Source of the DNA: Acuticoccus yangtzensis
GTDB taxonomy: Bacteria > Pseudomonadota > Alphaproteobacteria > Rhizobiales > Amorphaceae
Assembly (NCBI RefSeq): GCF_001927245.1
Contig: NZ_MJUX01000001.1
Location: forward strand, 1,328,723 to 1,392,722
Direction: 5' to 3'
DNA length: 64,000 nt
The notes under the pieces were generated by a model, which ran no database searches, was not told the DNA's origin, and saw only the letters and a program-made list of their open reading frames with translations. The position numbers were made by a program, and so were the translations under genes. This document shows, piece after piece, positions 53,847-64,000 of the stretch. Numbering within the stretch: position 1 is the stretch's first letter; every line of letters begins with the position of its first letter.

Positions 53847-54953
53847 TTACGAGTTCAGCCAGGCGTTGAAGCGCTCTTCCAGAGCATCGCCGTAGTCGGC
53901 CCAGAAGTCGGTGTCGAACTGGATGGCGTTCTGGAAGTTCTCCGGCGCGGTCGGCATGTGCGGCTTCATGTCGATGTCGGTTTCGACAGCCTCACCGCCT
54001 TCCTCTTTCCAGAGGTTGCCGACGAGCTCCACGGAGGAGGAGCGGGCCGGGGCGTAGGAGATCCACTTGGCCTGATCGGCGAGCCGCTGCGTGTCGGTCG
54101 CGAACTTCAGGTAGTCCATGATCTGGTCGAACTGGCCGGTGTCGACCGGGACGACCCAGCCGTCGACCTCGAACATCTGGCCGTCCCACATGATCGCGAA
54201 GGGCTGGCCCTCGTTCACCTGTGCGTTGAAGATGCGGCCATTATAGGCGGTGGCGATGGTCGCCTCGCCGTCGGCCAGCATCTGCGGCGGCTGCGCGCCG
54301 GCGTCCCACCAGATGATGGAGTCCTTGATCTCGTCCAGCTTGGCGAAGGCCTGGTCCTGGCCTTCCTGGGTGGCGAGAACCTCGTAGACCTCGTCCGGCG
54401 CCACGCCGTCGGCGATCAGCGCCCACTCGAGGTTCTTCTGCGGGATCTTCTCCAGCGCGCGGGTGCCGGGGTAGGTCTCAAGATCCCAGACATCGGCCAC
54501 GGTCTTGGGGCCGCCGTCGGGGAAGGCGTCGGTGTTGTAGGCGAACATGGTCGCATACAGGATCTGCGGGACGAAGCAGTCGCCGGTGGTGCCTTCGATG
54601 AAGTCGTCCATGGCGGAGGTGCCGTCGGGCGCCTCGGCGAGCTGGTCGAAGGGGATCTCCTCCAGGAGCCCTTCGTCGCAGGCGCGCTGCGCGTCGGCCT
54701 GGAGCATGTCGACAACGTCCCAGGTGACGTTGCCCGCCTCGACCTGAGAGCGGATGCCGGCGAGGGCCTGGTTGGACTTGTCCTCTTCGAGGATCTCGGT
54801 CCCGGTCTTTTCCGAGTAAGGCTCGTGATAAGCCTTGCGCTGGCTCATCGAGTAGGCGCCGCCCCACGACACGATGTTGAGCGGCTCAGCTGCGACAGCC
54901 GCGCCCGCCGCCAGCAGCGATGCGGTCGTGCCGATCAGAATGTGCCTCAGCAA
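53847..54953 (-). CDS. Polyamine-type ABC transporter periplasmic binding protein (PotD/PotF-like)
   Basis: 368 residues from a TTG at 54953, preceded by GGGAG; no ATG lies in a suitable place. A signal peptide ends near 22 (AVA-AEPLN). The family start EPLNIVSWGGAYSMSQRKAY and internal features (WDVVDMLQADAQRACDEGLLE; TFAY-like MFAYNTDAF) fit extracellular solute-binding proteins of the spermidine/putrescine group. It lies between the ATPase and permease genes on the minus strand. Confidence 0.9.
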   Translation of the reverse strand: MLRHILIGTTASLLAAGAAVAAEPLNIVSWGGAYSMSQRKAYHEPYSEKTGTEILEEDKSNQALAGIRSQVEAGNVTWDVVDMLQADAQRACDEGLLEEIPFDQLAEAPDGTSAMDDFIEGTTGDCFVPQILYATMFAYNTDAFPDGGPKTVADVWDLETYPGTRALEKIPQKNLEWALIADGVAPDEVYEVLATQEGQDQAFAKLDEIKDSIIWWDAGAQPPQMLADGEATIATAYNGRIFNAQVNEGQPFAIMWDGQMFEVDGWVVPVDTGQFDQIMDYLKFATDTQRLADQAKWISYAPARSSSVELVGNLWKEEGGEAVETDIDMKPHMPTAPENFQNAIQFDTDFWADYGDALEERFNAWLNS

Positions 54954-55084
54954 AATGACTCTCCCTTGTTTGGTATGGCCGGACGCTGGTGAGCGCCGGC
55001 GTCGTCGATGCGATGGCGCCTGTGGTGGTTCGCCATCGTCGTGCGGGCGGCCGCGGCCGCACCGCGGATCCCTTGCCCGCCGCC

Positions 55085-56221
55085 TCAGGTGGCGATGGGG
55101 TCGAGAGCGTGGCAATCCTCGGTCGCCCAGCCGACGGTGACGGTCTCGCCCTCTTTCAGCGAGACCGCGCGGTTGTGGTTCGGCACCTTGACGATGAATT
55201 CGTCGTTGCCTTCCACCGCCAGGCGGGCGCGGATGGTATCGCCGAGATAGATGAGTTCGGACACGCGGCCGCCGAGCGTGGTTTCGGCGGCGGTGTCGCC
55301 GATGGTGACGCGCTCGGGCCGCAGCGAGAGGGTGGTCCGCGCCCCCTCCCCGTCCACGTTGACGGGCGCCGCCTTGACCACGGCGCCGGTGTCCAGCGTG
55401 ACCTCGCAATGGCCGTTGACCATCTTCGTCACCTGGCCGGACAGCTTGTTGTTCTCGCCGATGAACTGGGCGACGAACGAATTTTTCGGCGCTTCGTAAA
55501 GCTCGGCGGGGGGCGAGAGCTGCTGGATCTTGCCGTCGTTGAAGACCGCGACGCGGTCCGACATGGTCAGCGCCTCGGTCTGATCGTGGGTGACGTAGAC
55601 CACGGTGACGCCGAGATTTTCGTGGATGTGCTTGATCTCGTACTGCATCTGCTCGCGCAGCTGCTTGTCGAGCGCGCCGAGGGGTTCGTCCATGAGGACG
55701 AGGTTCGGCTCGAAGACGAGGGCTCTGGCGACGGCGATGCGCTGCTGCTGCCCGCCGGAGAGCTGGGCCGGGCGGCGGCCGCCGAAGGCCGAGAGCTCCA
55801 CCATGTCGAGCGCGCGCTGCACCTTGGCCTTGATGTCCGCCTTGGACAGGCCGCGGACCTTGAGCGGGTAGGCGAGGTTCTCGCCCACGGTCATGTGCGG
55901 GAAGAGGGCGTAGTTCTGAAACACCATGCCGATGCCACGCTTGTGCGGCGGCAATTGGCCGATGGGACGCCCGTCGAGAAAGATTTCGCCATGGGTGGGC
56001 GGCTCGAAACCGGCCAGCATCATCAGGCAGGTGGTCTTGCCGGAGCCCGATGGGCCGAGCATCGTCAAGAATTCCCCGGCGCGGATGTCGAGGTTCAGGT
56101 CTTTTACGACGAGTGTTTCGCCGTCATAACTTTTCTGAACGCCGTCGAACTTAACCGCGGCGCCAGGTGTCTCGCGTTCTAGGCTCAGGACGTCACCCGT
56201 TGGCTGGTCAATGGCGCACAT
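55085..56221 (-). CDS. Polyamine-type ABC transporter ATP-binding protein (PotA-like)
   Basis: 378 residues. Walker A GPSGSGKT at 56-63, signature LSGGQQQ at 154-160, Walker B LVLMDEP at 174-180, and a C-terminal TOBE domain (~295-370) typical of PotA/MalK-type ATPases. First gene of the four-gene set ATPase, binding protein, permease, permease. Ligand not identifiable; putrescine, spermidine or related compounds are likely. Confidence 0.92.
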   Translation of the reverse strand: MCAIDQPTGDVLSLERETPGAAVKFDGVQKSYDGETLVVKDLNLDIRAGEFLTMLGPSGSGKTTCLMMLAGFEPPTHGEIFLDGRPIGQLPPHKRGIGMVFQNYALFPHMTVGENLAYPLKVRGLSKADIKAKVQRALDMVELSAFGGRRPAQLSGGQQQRIAVARALVFEPNLVLMDEPLGALDKQLREQMQYEIKHIHENLGVTVVYVTHDQTEALTMSDRVAVFNDGKIQQLSPPAELYEAPKNSFVAQFIGENNKLSGQVTKMVNGHCEVTLDTGAVVKAAPVNVDGEGARTTLSLRPERVTIGDTAAETTLGGRVSELIYLGDTIRARLAVEGNDEFIVKVPNHNRAVSLKEGETVTVGWATEDCHALDPIAT

Positions 56222-56350
56222 AACGGCACGCCCAATGGGTGAGCGTCAACCGGCTTTTTGGCGGAACCGTGGTAAAAACATCACGCAAATTGTACGCGGG
56301 ACCGGGTTCGGACCTCCCGCGACGCCTCATTGCCTTGAGGCTGCGCTGCG

Positions 56351-57457
56351 TCATTCGGCGGTTGCCACCGCACCGAGATGGCTGACGATTTGCGCGATTT
56401 CCGCGTCGGACCACGACCGCATCGCGGCAAAATCCAGGTCATCCTCACGAGGCGGATCGTCGAATGGGGCGATGGGACGGCCAAGCAAATCGTCGATGAA
56501 ACCGGCCTCTTCGGCGAGCGCCGGAGCGGCGGCCGCGGCGATCTCGCGCGGGAGACGGAAGGGCGGCCCCGGGACTGTGGCGGCGGCCGCGGCGAGTGCG
56601 GCGCGCCATTCGACCGCACCGGGGCGCCGGGCGAACAGGGACCGCCCGGGCAGATGGAAGCCGCCTCGCGGCCGCAACGCGCGGTGGGCGGCCTTCTCCA
56701 GCGCGTGTGCCAGCGGCGGCGGCAGCGTCGCCAACGGCTTCGGCTCGCCCTTCGGCCCGATCGCCTGGAGGAGCTTGAGCGCGGGGAGTGAGAGGGACTC
56801 GTTGGCGCGCCCTGCCCGCAGGTGCGCCAGATGCGGCAACGGGCGCTGCACCGCGGCGAGCACCGTCTGCAGCACGCAGCCGGCCACGAACTGCGAAGGA
56901 TGATGGATGGTGAGGCGCAGGGCGTCCGCGCCGAAGACGCGCCGATAAGGCTCGAAGCGCATGCGGTACTGCGGGAGAGGCGGGCGGGCGAGAAGCTCGT
57001 CCAACGGCGTTCCGTCCCGCAGCCGGTGCTGGCAGACGCTGCGCAGGAAAGCGAAGGGCGGCCGCACCAGCGCGATGATGCGCACGGCGTCGAAGTTGGG
57101 TGCGAGCCGGGCCTTCAATGCGGCGCAGGCGGCCTCGGGGAAATGGCTGAGCCCTTCGCCGGAGACGATGAGGTCGTTCCCGCTGCGGGCCGTGGCGGCC
57201 GCGATGTCGTCGAATGCGGTGGCGAGGCGGGGCGCCTCGGTCACCAGCCCTTCGAAGCCGCGGCGGGCGAGAGTGCGGCGGAAGGCCGGCTCATCCGCTC
57301 GGAAGATCGCGGCAAGCGGCATCGACTGGTTGGCGCCGAAGGCGGAGGGGAAGACGAGGCCGTCCGCCGCCGCCTCGTCGCGTGCGGCGGCGAGAGCATG
57401 CTGCACCGCGGTCGAGCCGGTCTTGTTCATGCCGATGTGGATGTAGGCAGTCGGCAT
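56351..57457 (-). CDS. Sulfotransferase-like P-loop protein
   Basis: 368 residues. The N-terminal [18 protein letters not shown] (~5-22) is the phosphate-binding loop seen in distant sulfotransferases, and [19 protein letters not shown] (~124-142) corresponds to the 3'-phosphate site. The C-terminal third is Ala/Pro-rich. It differs from the pair at 36.4-37.9 kb and belongs to another branch. Acceptor unknown. Confidence 0.72.
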   Translation of the reverse strand: MPTAYIHIGMNKTGSTAVQHALAAARDEAAADGLVFPSAFGANQSMPLAAIFRADEPAFRRTLARRGFEGLVTEAPRLATAFDDIAAATARSGNDLIVSGEGLSHFPEAACAALKARLAPNFDAVRIIALVRPPFAFLRSVCQHRLRDGTPLDELLARPPLPQYRMRFEPYRRVFGADALRLTIHHPSQFVAGCVLQTVLAAVQRPLPHLAHLRAGRANESLSLPALKLLQAIGPKGEPKPLATLPPPLAHALEKAAHRALRPRGGFHLPGRSLFARRPGAVEWRAALAAAAATVPGPPFRLPREIAAAAAPALAEEAGFIDDLLGRPIAPFDDPPREDDLDFAAMRSWSDAEIAQIVSHLGAVATAE

Positions 57458-57551
57458 GCGTTCTCGTGCTGGGACGGTGCCTCACAGCACGTCAGGTGTC
57501 GTTCCGCGCGGCGCAGCGGCGGCGGCGCCCAGCGCTGCGCCGAGGCGGGTC

Positions 57552-57890
57552 TCAGTCCAGGTGGCGGCGAGTGAGCGGGCGGCGCGCCTCGACGCGGATC
57601 GGTTGAAGCTGGTAGCCGGACGGCATGTCACGCCGCCCACGCCCGCCGGTGCGGTCTTCACCCTGAAGCGCGACGGCGACGGCCATCTGCACGCTGGCGA
57701 AGGTGATGATGAAAAAGGACGTCATCACCGCGAGGGCGAGGAAGCCGGCATCGCTCCTCAGAACGAGGCTGCGCAGGCCGCCGACATCGCCGATGACCAG
57801 AAGGGCGACGGTGGCCAGCGCGATGAGCCCGCCCGTCACCGCGTGACCGGCGAGAAAGCGGACGAGGCGCGTGTCGTTCTGCTGACGCAT
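57552..57890 (-). CDS. Small two-segment membrane protein of unknown function
   Basis: 112 residues from the ATG at 57890 with GGGGGA five bases upstream; an in-frame ATG at 57902 is possible. Two hydrophobic segments (~18-36 and ~47-73) and a basic cytoplasmic tail. No family recognised. Confidence 0.6.
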   Translation of the reverse strand: MRQQNDTRLVRFLAGHAVTGGLIALATVALLVIGDVGGLRSLVLRSDAGFLALAVMTSFFIITFASVQMAVAVALQGEDRTGGRGRRDMPSGYQLQPIRVEARRPLTRRHLD

Positions 57891-58047
57891 AGGATCCCCC
57901 ATAACGGGGCCGCGGCCCCATCACAGCAACATAGGCAGAACTTTCCGCCGCGTCACGCCCTATCGCACCAGAATTCACACTTTAAAGTTGCGCGAAAGAC
58001 AGCCTGCGGAAAGGATGGACCGACGCCGATTTTCGGCCTGCAATGCC

Positions 58048-58076
58048 TTTTGAATGGGCAGATCGACCTTATCTAT
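58048..58076 (+). promoter_or_regulatory. RpoH-like promoter candidate for clpB
   Basis: TTTTGAA (58048-58054) and CCTTATCTAT (58067-58076) are separated by 12 bp. They resemble alphaproteobacterial heat-shock promoters (CTTGAA / CYTATNT) about 110 bp upstream of clpB, where such control is expected. The -35 element is imperfect. Confidence 0.4.
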
Positions 58077-58184
58077 CTGATGGCGCCGGCTTCGGCGGCG
58101 CCGACGGTGGCACGCGCACCGTCCATTCCAAGTGACGGCTGGCGGGCATCAGCGCATGACGCGAGCCGGGACAAGGGGGTCCCT

Positions 58185-60779
<2,595 letters not shown>

Positions 60780-60805
60780 GCCCGCGCCTGACCTGACTTA
60801 AAGTG

Positions 60806-60835
60806 CGCGCCGGCGGCCCCCGCCGGCGCGTTTTC
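60806..60835 (+). terminator. Rho-independent terminator of clpB
   Basis: An 11-bp stem (CGCGCCGGCGG at 60806-60816, complement at 60820-60830), a 3-nt loop and TTTT; 27 bp after the clpB stop. Confidence 0.85.
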
Positions 60836-60964
60836 GTCGGGTGTCCCCGCTGTGCGTACCGGGGGCCTCCGCACCGCACGAGAGCATGCGGCAATTTATA
60901 TCTTAAATTGCAAATACATCCATAAATTGTTAAGACGGAGCCTCTTTCGCTCGGGAGGTTCATC

Positions 60965-61369
60965 ATGGCGCACCACGGACCCGCTTTCGTCGCCGTCCTC
61001 GCAACATCGGCCGGCGCGGCGACGCTGGTGCCGCTGCCGGTGCCCGGCCTCGCTCAGCCGCTGGTCGATCCGCTCGGACCGGCCAGCTCGCTTCTCGCCT
61101 GGTGCGGCCTCGTCTTCTGTGCGTTGGCGGTCCTCTTCGCGCTGCTGGCGCTGCTGCGCGCGGACCCCGCGTTCGGCGGGCTCATCATCCTGTCGGCGAT
61201 CGGCGCTTCCTTCTGCCTCGGCCCTCTGGCGGCGGTGGCGATGTCGGGGGTGGTGCTGGCCGCCCTCCCCCTCCTCCTCGTCCGCAAAGGTGCGGCGCCG
61301 GTCTCCTCCGTGCGCCAGTCCAAGACCGCCCCCGCTGGCCCTCCGCGGCCCCGGCGCCTCTTCGCCTGA
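60965..61369 (+). CDS. Small membrane protein of unknown function
   Basis: 134 residues, ATG with GGGAGG seven bases upstream. A signal-like or membrane segment at ~5-25 and further hydrophobic stretches at ~40-65 and ~70-106 indicate three or four membrane passes, then a basic Pro/Arg tail. The family is not recognised. Monocistronic; a bidirectional terminator follows. Confidence 0.65.
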   Translation: MAHHGPAFVAVLATSAGAATLVPLPVPGLAQPLVDPLGPASSLLAWCGLVFCALAVLFALLALLRADPAFGGLIILSAIGASFCLGPLAAVAMSGVVLAALPLLLVRKGAAPVSSVRQSKTAPAGPPRPRRLFA

Positions 61370-61431
61370 CGTCCGGTCCCCGCCGCACTTCGCCCGCGGG
61401 TGATGGGCGGGTGATGGGCACGGCAAACGAA

Positions 61432-61455
61432 AAAACCGCGCCGAGGCGCGGTTTT
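61432..61455. terminator. Bidirectional terminator
   Basis: AAAACCGCGC (61432-61441) pairs with GCGCGGTTTT (61446-61455) around a 4-nt loop, giving a T run on each strand. It lies between the convergent membrane-protein and M23 genes. Confidence 0.85.
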
Positions 61456-61480
61456 CATCAACGGTTCGGGTGCGGATCGC

Positions 61481-63409
61481 TCAGCGGCGCGCCAGCTCGA
61501 TGCGACGCTCGTCGAGCAATGTGTCGATCCGGTCCCGCTCAGCCCGGAAGGACGCGAGCTGACTGCCGGTCAACTCCTTGCCGCGGCGCAGGCGGATCTT
61601 CAGCGGGTTCACCGGGCGGCCGTTCACGTGCACCTCATAGTGAAGGTGCGGGCCGGTGGAGAAGCCGGTCGATCCGACATAGCCGATCACCTGGCCCTGC
61701 TTCACCCTGACGCCGGGTTTGATGCCCTTCGCGATCTGCGACTGGTGGGCGTAGCCGGTCATGTAGCCGTTGAGGTGCTTGATGGAGACCCAGCGGCCAT
61801 AGCCCGCCTTCCACCCCGCCTCGGAGACGACGCCGTCACCGGCGGCATAGATGGGCGTGCCGCGCGGTGCGGCATAGTCCACGCCCTTATGCATGCGGCG
61901 GCGGCGCAGGATCGGGTGACTGCGCATGCCGAAGCCGGAGCGGTAGACGCCGCGCTGGACGGGCTTGCGCATCAGGAACCGGTCGCCGGTGCGCCCGTCC
62001 TCGTCATAATAATCGACGGTGCCGTCGTCCGACTTGAAGCGGTAGAAGCGCTTCTGGACGCCGCCGACCGTGAGTGCGGCGAACAGCAGCTCCGTCGCCT
62101 CGCTCGCCCCCTCCACCGGCTGCGAGTGCAGCACCGTGAGCGTGTCGCCGGCCCGGACCGAGGCATTATAGTCCACCTCGTTGGCGAAGGTGGCGACGAG
62201 GATGTCGCGCACCCGGTCCGGCAGCTCGTTGTCGGTCGCGGTTTGGTAGAGGCTGTCGTAGATCGGCGGCGTCTGATTGCGCGGGGCCGCCACCTGCAGC
62301 GCGCTGACGTCGGGCGCGGGGCCGGCCGGCGCCTCGCCCAGAACGAACTCGCCGCTGTCGGTCATCGCCACGGTCGCGATGTGGCGGTCCTTCTCGTAGA
62401 TGGAGAGGCGCGTCGGACGGCGCTGAGCCTCTTCGCCCTCCTCGTCCAGCGCGAAACCGATGCGCAGGGTCTGGCCCGGCATCAGCTTGGCCACCTTCAT
62501 CTCGGTCAGAACCGCGTTGATTTCCTTGACGTCTCCGGCGCTGACGCCGCTGCCCACCAGGATCTTCGACAACGTGTCGCCGGGCTGGACGAGTTCCAGA
62601 AGCTCGTTGTCGTCGCCCTCGTCGTCGTCGTCCTCCGTCTTCACCAGCTCGGAGACGTTTTCGGGGATGACGAGGAGATTGGGCGCGGTTTCCTGGGCGG
62701 GATCCACGAAGGCTGCATCGTCGGCGAGGTTGACGCTGCCGTCGGCGGACGCGACCACGGTGGGAAGCCCGTCGACCGGCTGCGGCGCTTCGCCTCGGAT
62801 CTGCCGGGCGATGTCGCGCTCCTTCAGTTCGAGGTCGTCCTGAAAGGTGACGCCCTCGTCGAGCGGGAAGTCGGACACCGAGACGGTGATTTCCCCGTCG
62901 ACCTCTTGAGCCGAGATGGCATCGGTTGCGTTCTCGCCCGCCTGGGTCTCGGTCGAGACGAGCTCGCGCGCGTTGAAGGCGGGAATGTCGCCGGCGATGT
63001 CCGCGCGGTCGAGGACCAGCGAGGCGTTGACCATCACATAGGGGCGTTTGGCGATGATCCGCTCGTCGCCCTGGCGCACCACGGTGGCGATTTCGATGAC
63101 GCGGCGCGAGGACACCGCCTCGTAGGCGGGGCGGACGCGGTCGCCTTTTTCGCCTTTGCGCACGGCGCGGGGTTTGGCGGCATCGACGAGGGGGGCGGCG
63201 TGGGCCGAGACCACATAGCGCCCATCGAGGGCGGCGATGAGGGCACCGCCCATGAGGGCGGTCGACGTGATCGCGGTGACGACGGCGCCGAAGAGCCAGC
63301 GCACGCTGACGCCCCGCCGCGAATAGCGGGCGGGATCGGCATCGCCCATCATGATGGGCGGTTCTTCGCCCAGCTCGACGGTTTTTGGCTTGCGGCTATC
63401 TGCGGCCAA
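61481..63409 (-). CDS. M23-family peptidoglycan endopeptidase
   Basis: 642 residues from a TTG at 63409 with GAGGA six bases upstream; no upstream ATG is in frame. A membrane anchor lies at ~36-60. A LysM/OapA-like segment (ELVQPGDTLSKILVGSG, ~276-292, ending MPGQTLRIG) precedes the catalytic LytM domain: GFGMRSHPILRRRRMHKGVDY with zinc ligands H507 and D511, and HLHYEVH with H588/H590. It cuts peptidoglycan cross-links in the periplasm. The layout matches MepM/ShyA-like enzymes. Confidence 0.93.
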   Translation of the reverse strand: MAADSRKPKTVELGEEPPIMMGDADPARYSRRGVSVRWLFGAVVTAITSTALMGGALIAALDGRYVVSAHAAPLVDAAKPRAVRKGEKGDRVRPAYEAVSSRRVIEIATVVRQGDERIIAKRPYVMVNASLVLDRADIAGDIPAFNARELVSTETQAGENATDAISAQEVDGEITVSVSDFPLDEGVTFQDDLELKERDIARQIRGEAPQPVDGLPTVVASADGSVNLADDAAFVDPAQETAPNLLVIPENVSELVKTEDDDDEGDDNELLELVQPGDTLSKILVGSGVSAGDVKEINAVLTEMKVAKLMPGQTLRIGFALDEEGEEAQRRPTRLSIYEKDRHIATVAMTDSGEFVLGEAPAGPAPDVSALQVAAPRNQTPPIYDSLYQTATDNELPDRVRDILVATFANEVDYNASVRAGDTLTVLHSQPVEGASEATELLFAALTVGGVQKRFYRFKSDDGTVDYYDEDGRTGDRFLMRKPVQRGVYRSGFGMRSHPILRRRRMHKGVDYAAPRGTPIYAAGDGVVSEAGWKAGYGRWVSIKHLNGYMTGYAHQSQIAKGIKPGVRVKQGQVIGYVGSTGFSTGPHLHYEVHVNGRPVNPLKIRLRRGKELTGSQLASFRAERDRIDTLLDERRIELARR

Positions 63410-63697
63410 GGTTGTTCCTCACTGACGCAATACTCACGCGCCCCTTTTAAGGGATTGGCAACTGGTGCGAAAGGTTGGTGATCGTCGCGCCCGTGCGGAC
63501 GGCCTTGACTCTATATGGCCCCGCCTTGTGCCGGCCCGTCCTCGGCATCCGCGCGAAGAGACGGCGGACGGAATTTCACACCGCGAGCAGCAGCGTTCCG
63601 GCCCTGAGCTTGACCGCTTTGCCTGTTTCGTCAGCCCCTTACGCCCGCCTCTGTCGCATAGTATCGGCGGCGCGATACAGTTTTTGCGAATCGGTCG

Positions 63698-63726
63698 TTG
63701 ACACCCCCGACTCACCCCCTTATACC
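63698..63726 (+). promoter_or_regulatory. Strong sigma-70 promoter of the rRNA operon
   Basis: Consensus -35 TTGACA (63698-63703), 17-bp spacer, -10 TATACC (63721-63726). Position and strength fit an rrn promoter upstream of the leader at 63858 onward. Confidence 0.75.
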
Positions 63727-63857
63727 CCACCCATAGACGAGGCGGCGCCGCCAACTGGCGCTTCTGCCTTGTCCGTTTTCCACGGAAACTTGGCTCAATG
63801 GCCCGCTGGTCGGGACGGGGCGTGTTTCTGTCGAATTGGGGCCCTGCGGGGGTCCGG

Positions 63858-64000
63858 CGAAGCGTGATGCGCTTCGGGTTCTTTGACAAGTGAAGCGGAA
63901 GAAAGAGAAACGTGGGCGGCGTTGTCCCTGCGGGTTCCCTCCCCTCTTATGGAGGATGGGGACCGTGACAAGACAACGGCGGACACGTCTCAAGATGACG
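63858..64000 (+). promoter_or_regulatory. rRNA leader with antitermination signals
   Basis: A boxB-like hairpin (CGAAGCG, 5-nt loop, CGCTTCG; 63858-63876) is followed by a boxA-like TTCTTTGACA at 63879-63888. The sequence AAGAAAGAGAAACGTGGGCG at 63900-63917 is characteristic of pre-16S leaders of rhizobia and relatives. CGTTGTC (63920-63926) pairs with GACAACG (63972-63978) to close a long leader stem. Confidence 0.75.

Larger units (their letters stand above)
63410..64000. other. Intergenic region leading into an rRNA operon
   Basis: No supported gene. The left part (63410-63690) holds the M23 gene's upstream region. From 63698 there is an rRNA-type promoter, a boxB/boxA leader and pre-16S sequence. 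The 16S start (expected TTGAGAGTTTGATC) lies beyond 64000. Confidence 0.8.

Noticed and set aside
57904..57919. GGGGCCGCGGCCCC palindrome as a terminator
   Set aside because: No loop can form without melting the centre and there is no T run; likely a chance GC palindrome.

Overview
The window looks like chromosomal DNA of a high-GC alphaproteobacterium, most likely from the Hyphomicrobiales. Pointers are an EipB (DUF1849) envelope protein, a PhaR/PhaA/PhaB polyhydroxybutyrate locus, a ClpS-ClpA pair, TAXI-type and FtsX-type transport genes, and an rRNA leader of rhizobial type at the right edge. Genus cannot be fixed from the sequence alone. No insertion sequence, prophage, CRISPR array or tRNA gene was seen.

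Left part (1-22 kb). A C-P lyase (phosphonate degradation) locus runs on the minus strand. It is split into two units, phnG-H-I-J (6075 to 3052) and phnK-L plus the start of a hexapeptide transferase (1696 to 1). Two small secreted-protein genes lie between the units. Good PhoB-box candidates precede phnG, phnK and the phoA alkaline phosphatase (20.2-21.8 kb), so these three units look like one phosphate-starvation regulon. Between them lie a Bax-inhibitor-1 family membrane protein and a plus-strand corrin-ring block. The block encodes a CbiX-CobH fusion, CobL, a CobI-CbiG-CobJ triple fusion and CobM, with stop/start overlaps between the last three genes. A diheme cytochrome c, an AzlCD exporter pair, a TlpA-like thioredoxin and a LolDE/MacB-like ABC exporter with a Tat-type partner follow.

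Middle (22-43 kb). A GntR regulator, a TAXI solute-binding protein and a PfkB sugar kinase precede phaR (minus strand) and phaA / alpha-beta hydrolase / phaB (plus strand). Next come a cation/Ca2+ antiporter, a cupin, a GloB-like glyoxalase II with a divergent methyltransferase, EipB, RidA, and a glycerophosphodiesterase that appears to have lost its ATG. A FemAB/GNAT-like transferase, two tandem sulfotransferase-like genes, a HIT protein, a second AzlCD pair, an RTX-repeat protein with a lysozyme-like head and a BCCT osmolyte transporter complete this part.

Right part (43-64 kb). An 860-bp gene-poor spacer carries 28-bp tandem repeats. After it come clpA-clpS, an APH-like phosphotransferase, a D-Ala-D-Ala carboxypeptidase with a SPOR domain, a membrane J-domain protein, a VWA protein, a polyamine-type ABC transporter (ATPase, binding protein, two permeases), a third sulfotransferase-like protein, clpB and an M23 endopeptidase. 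The window ends in a strong promoter and boxB/boxA leader of an rRNA operon whose 16S gene should start just outside.

Most genes belong to known families. The best leads are the split Pho-regulated phn locus, the fused corrin enzymes with a histidine-rich linker, the ABC/Tat/thioredoxin cluster with a histidine-rich periplasmic loop, the operator-like dyads, and the start-codon anomaly of the glycerophosphodiesterase.
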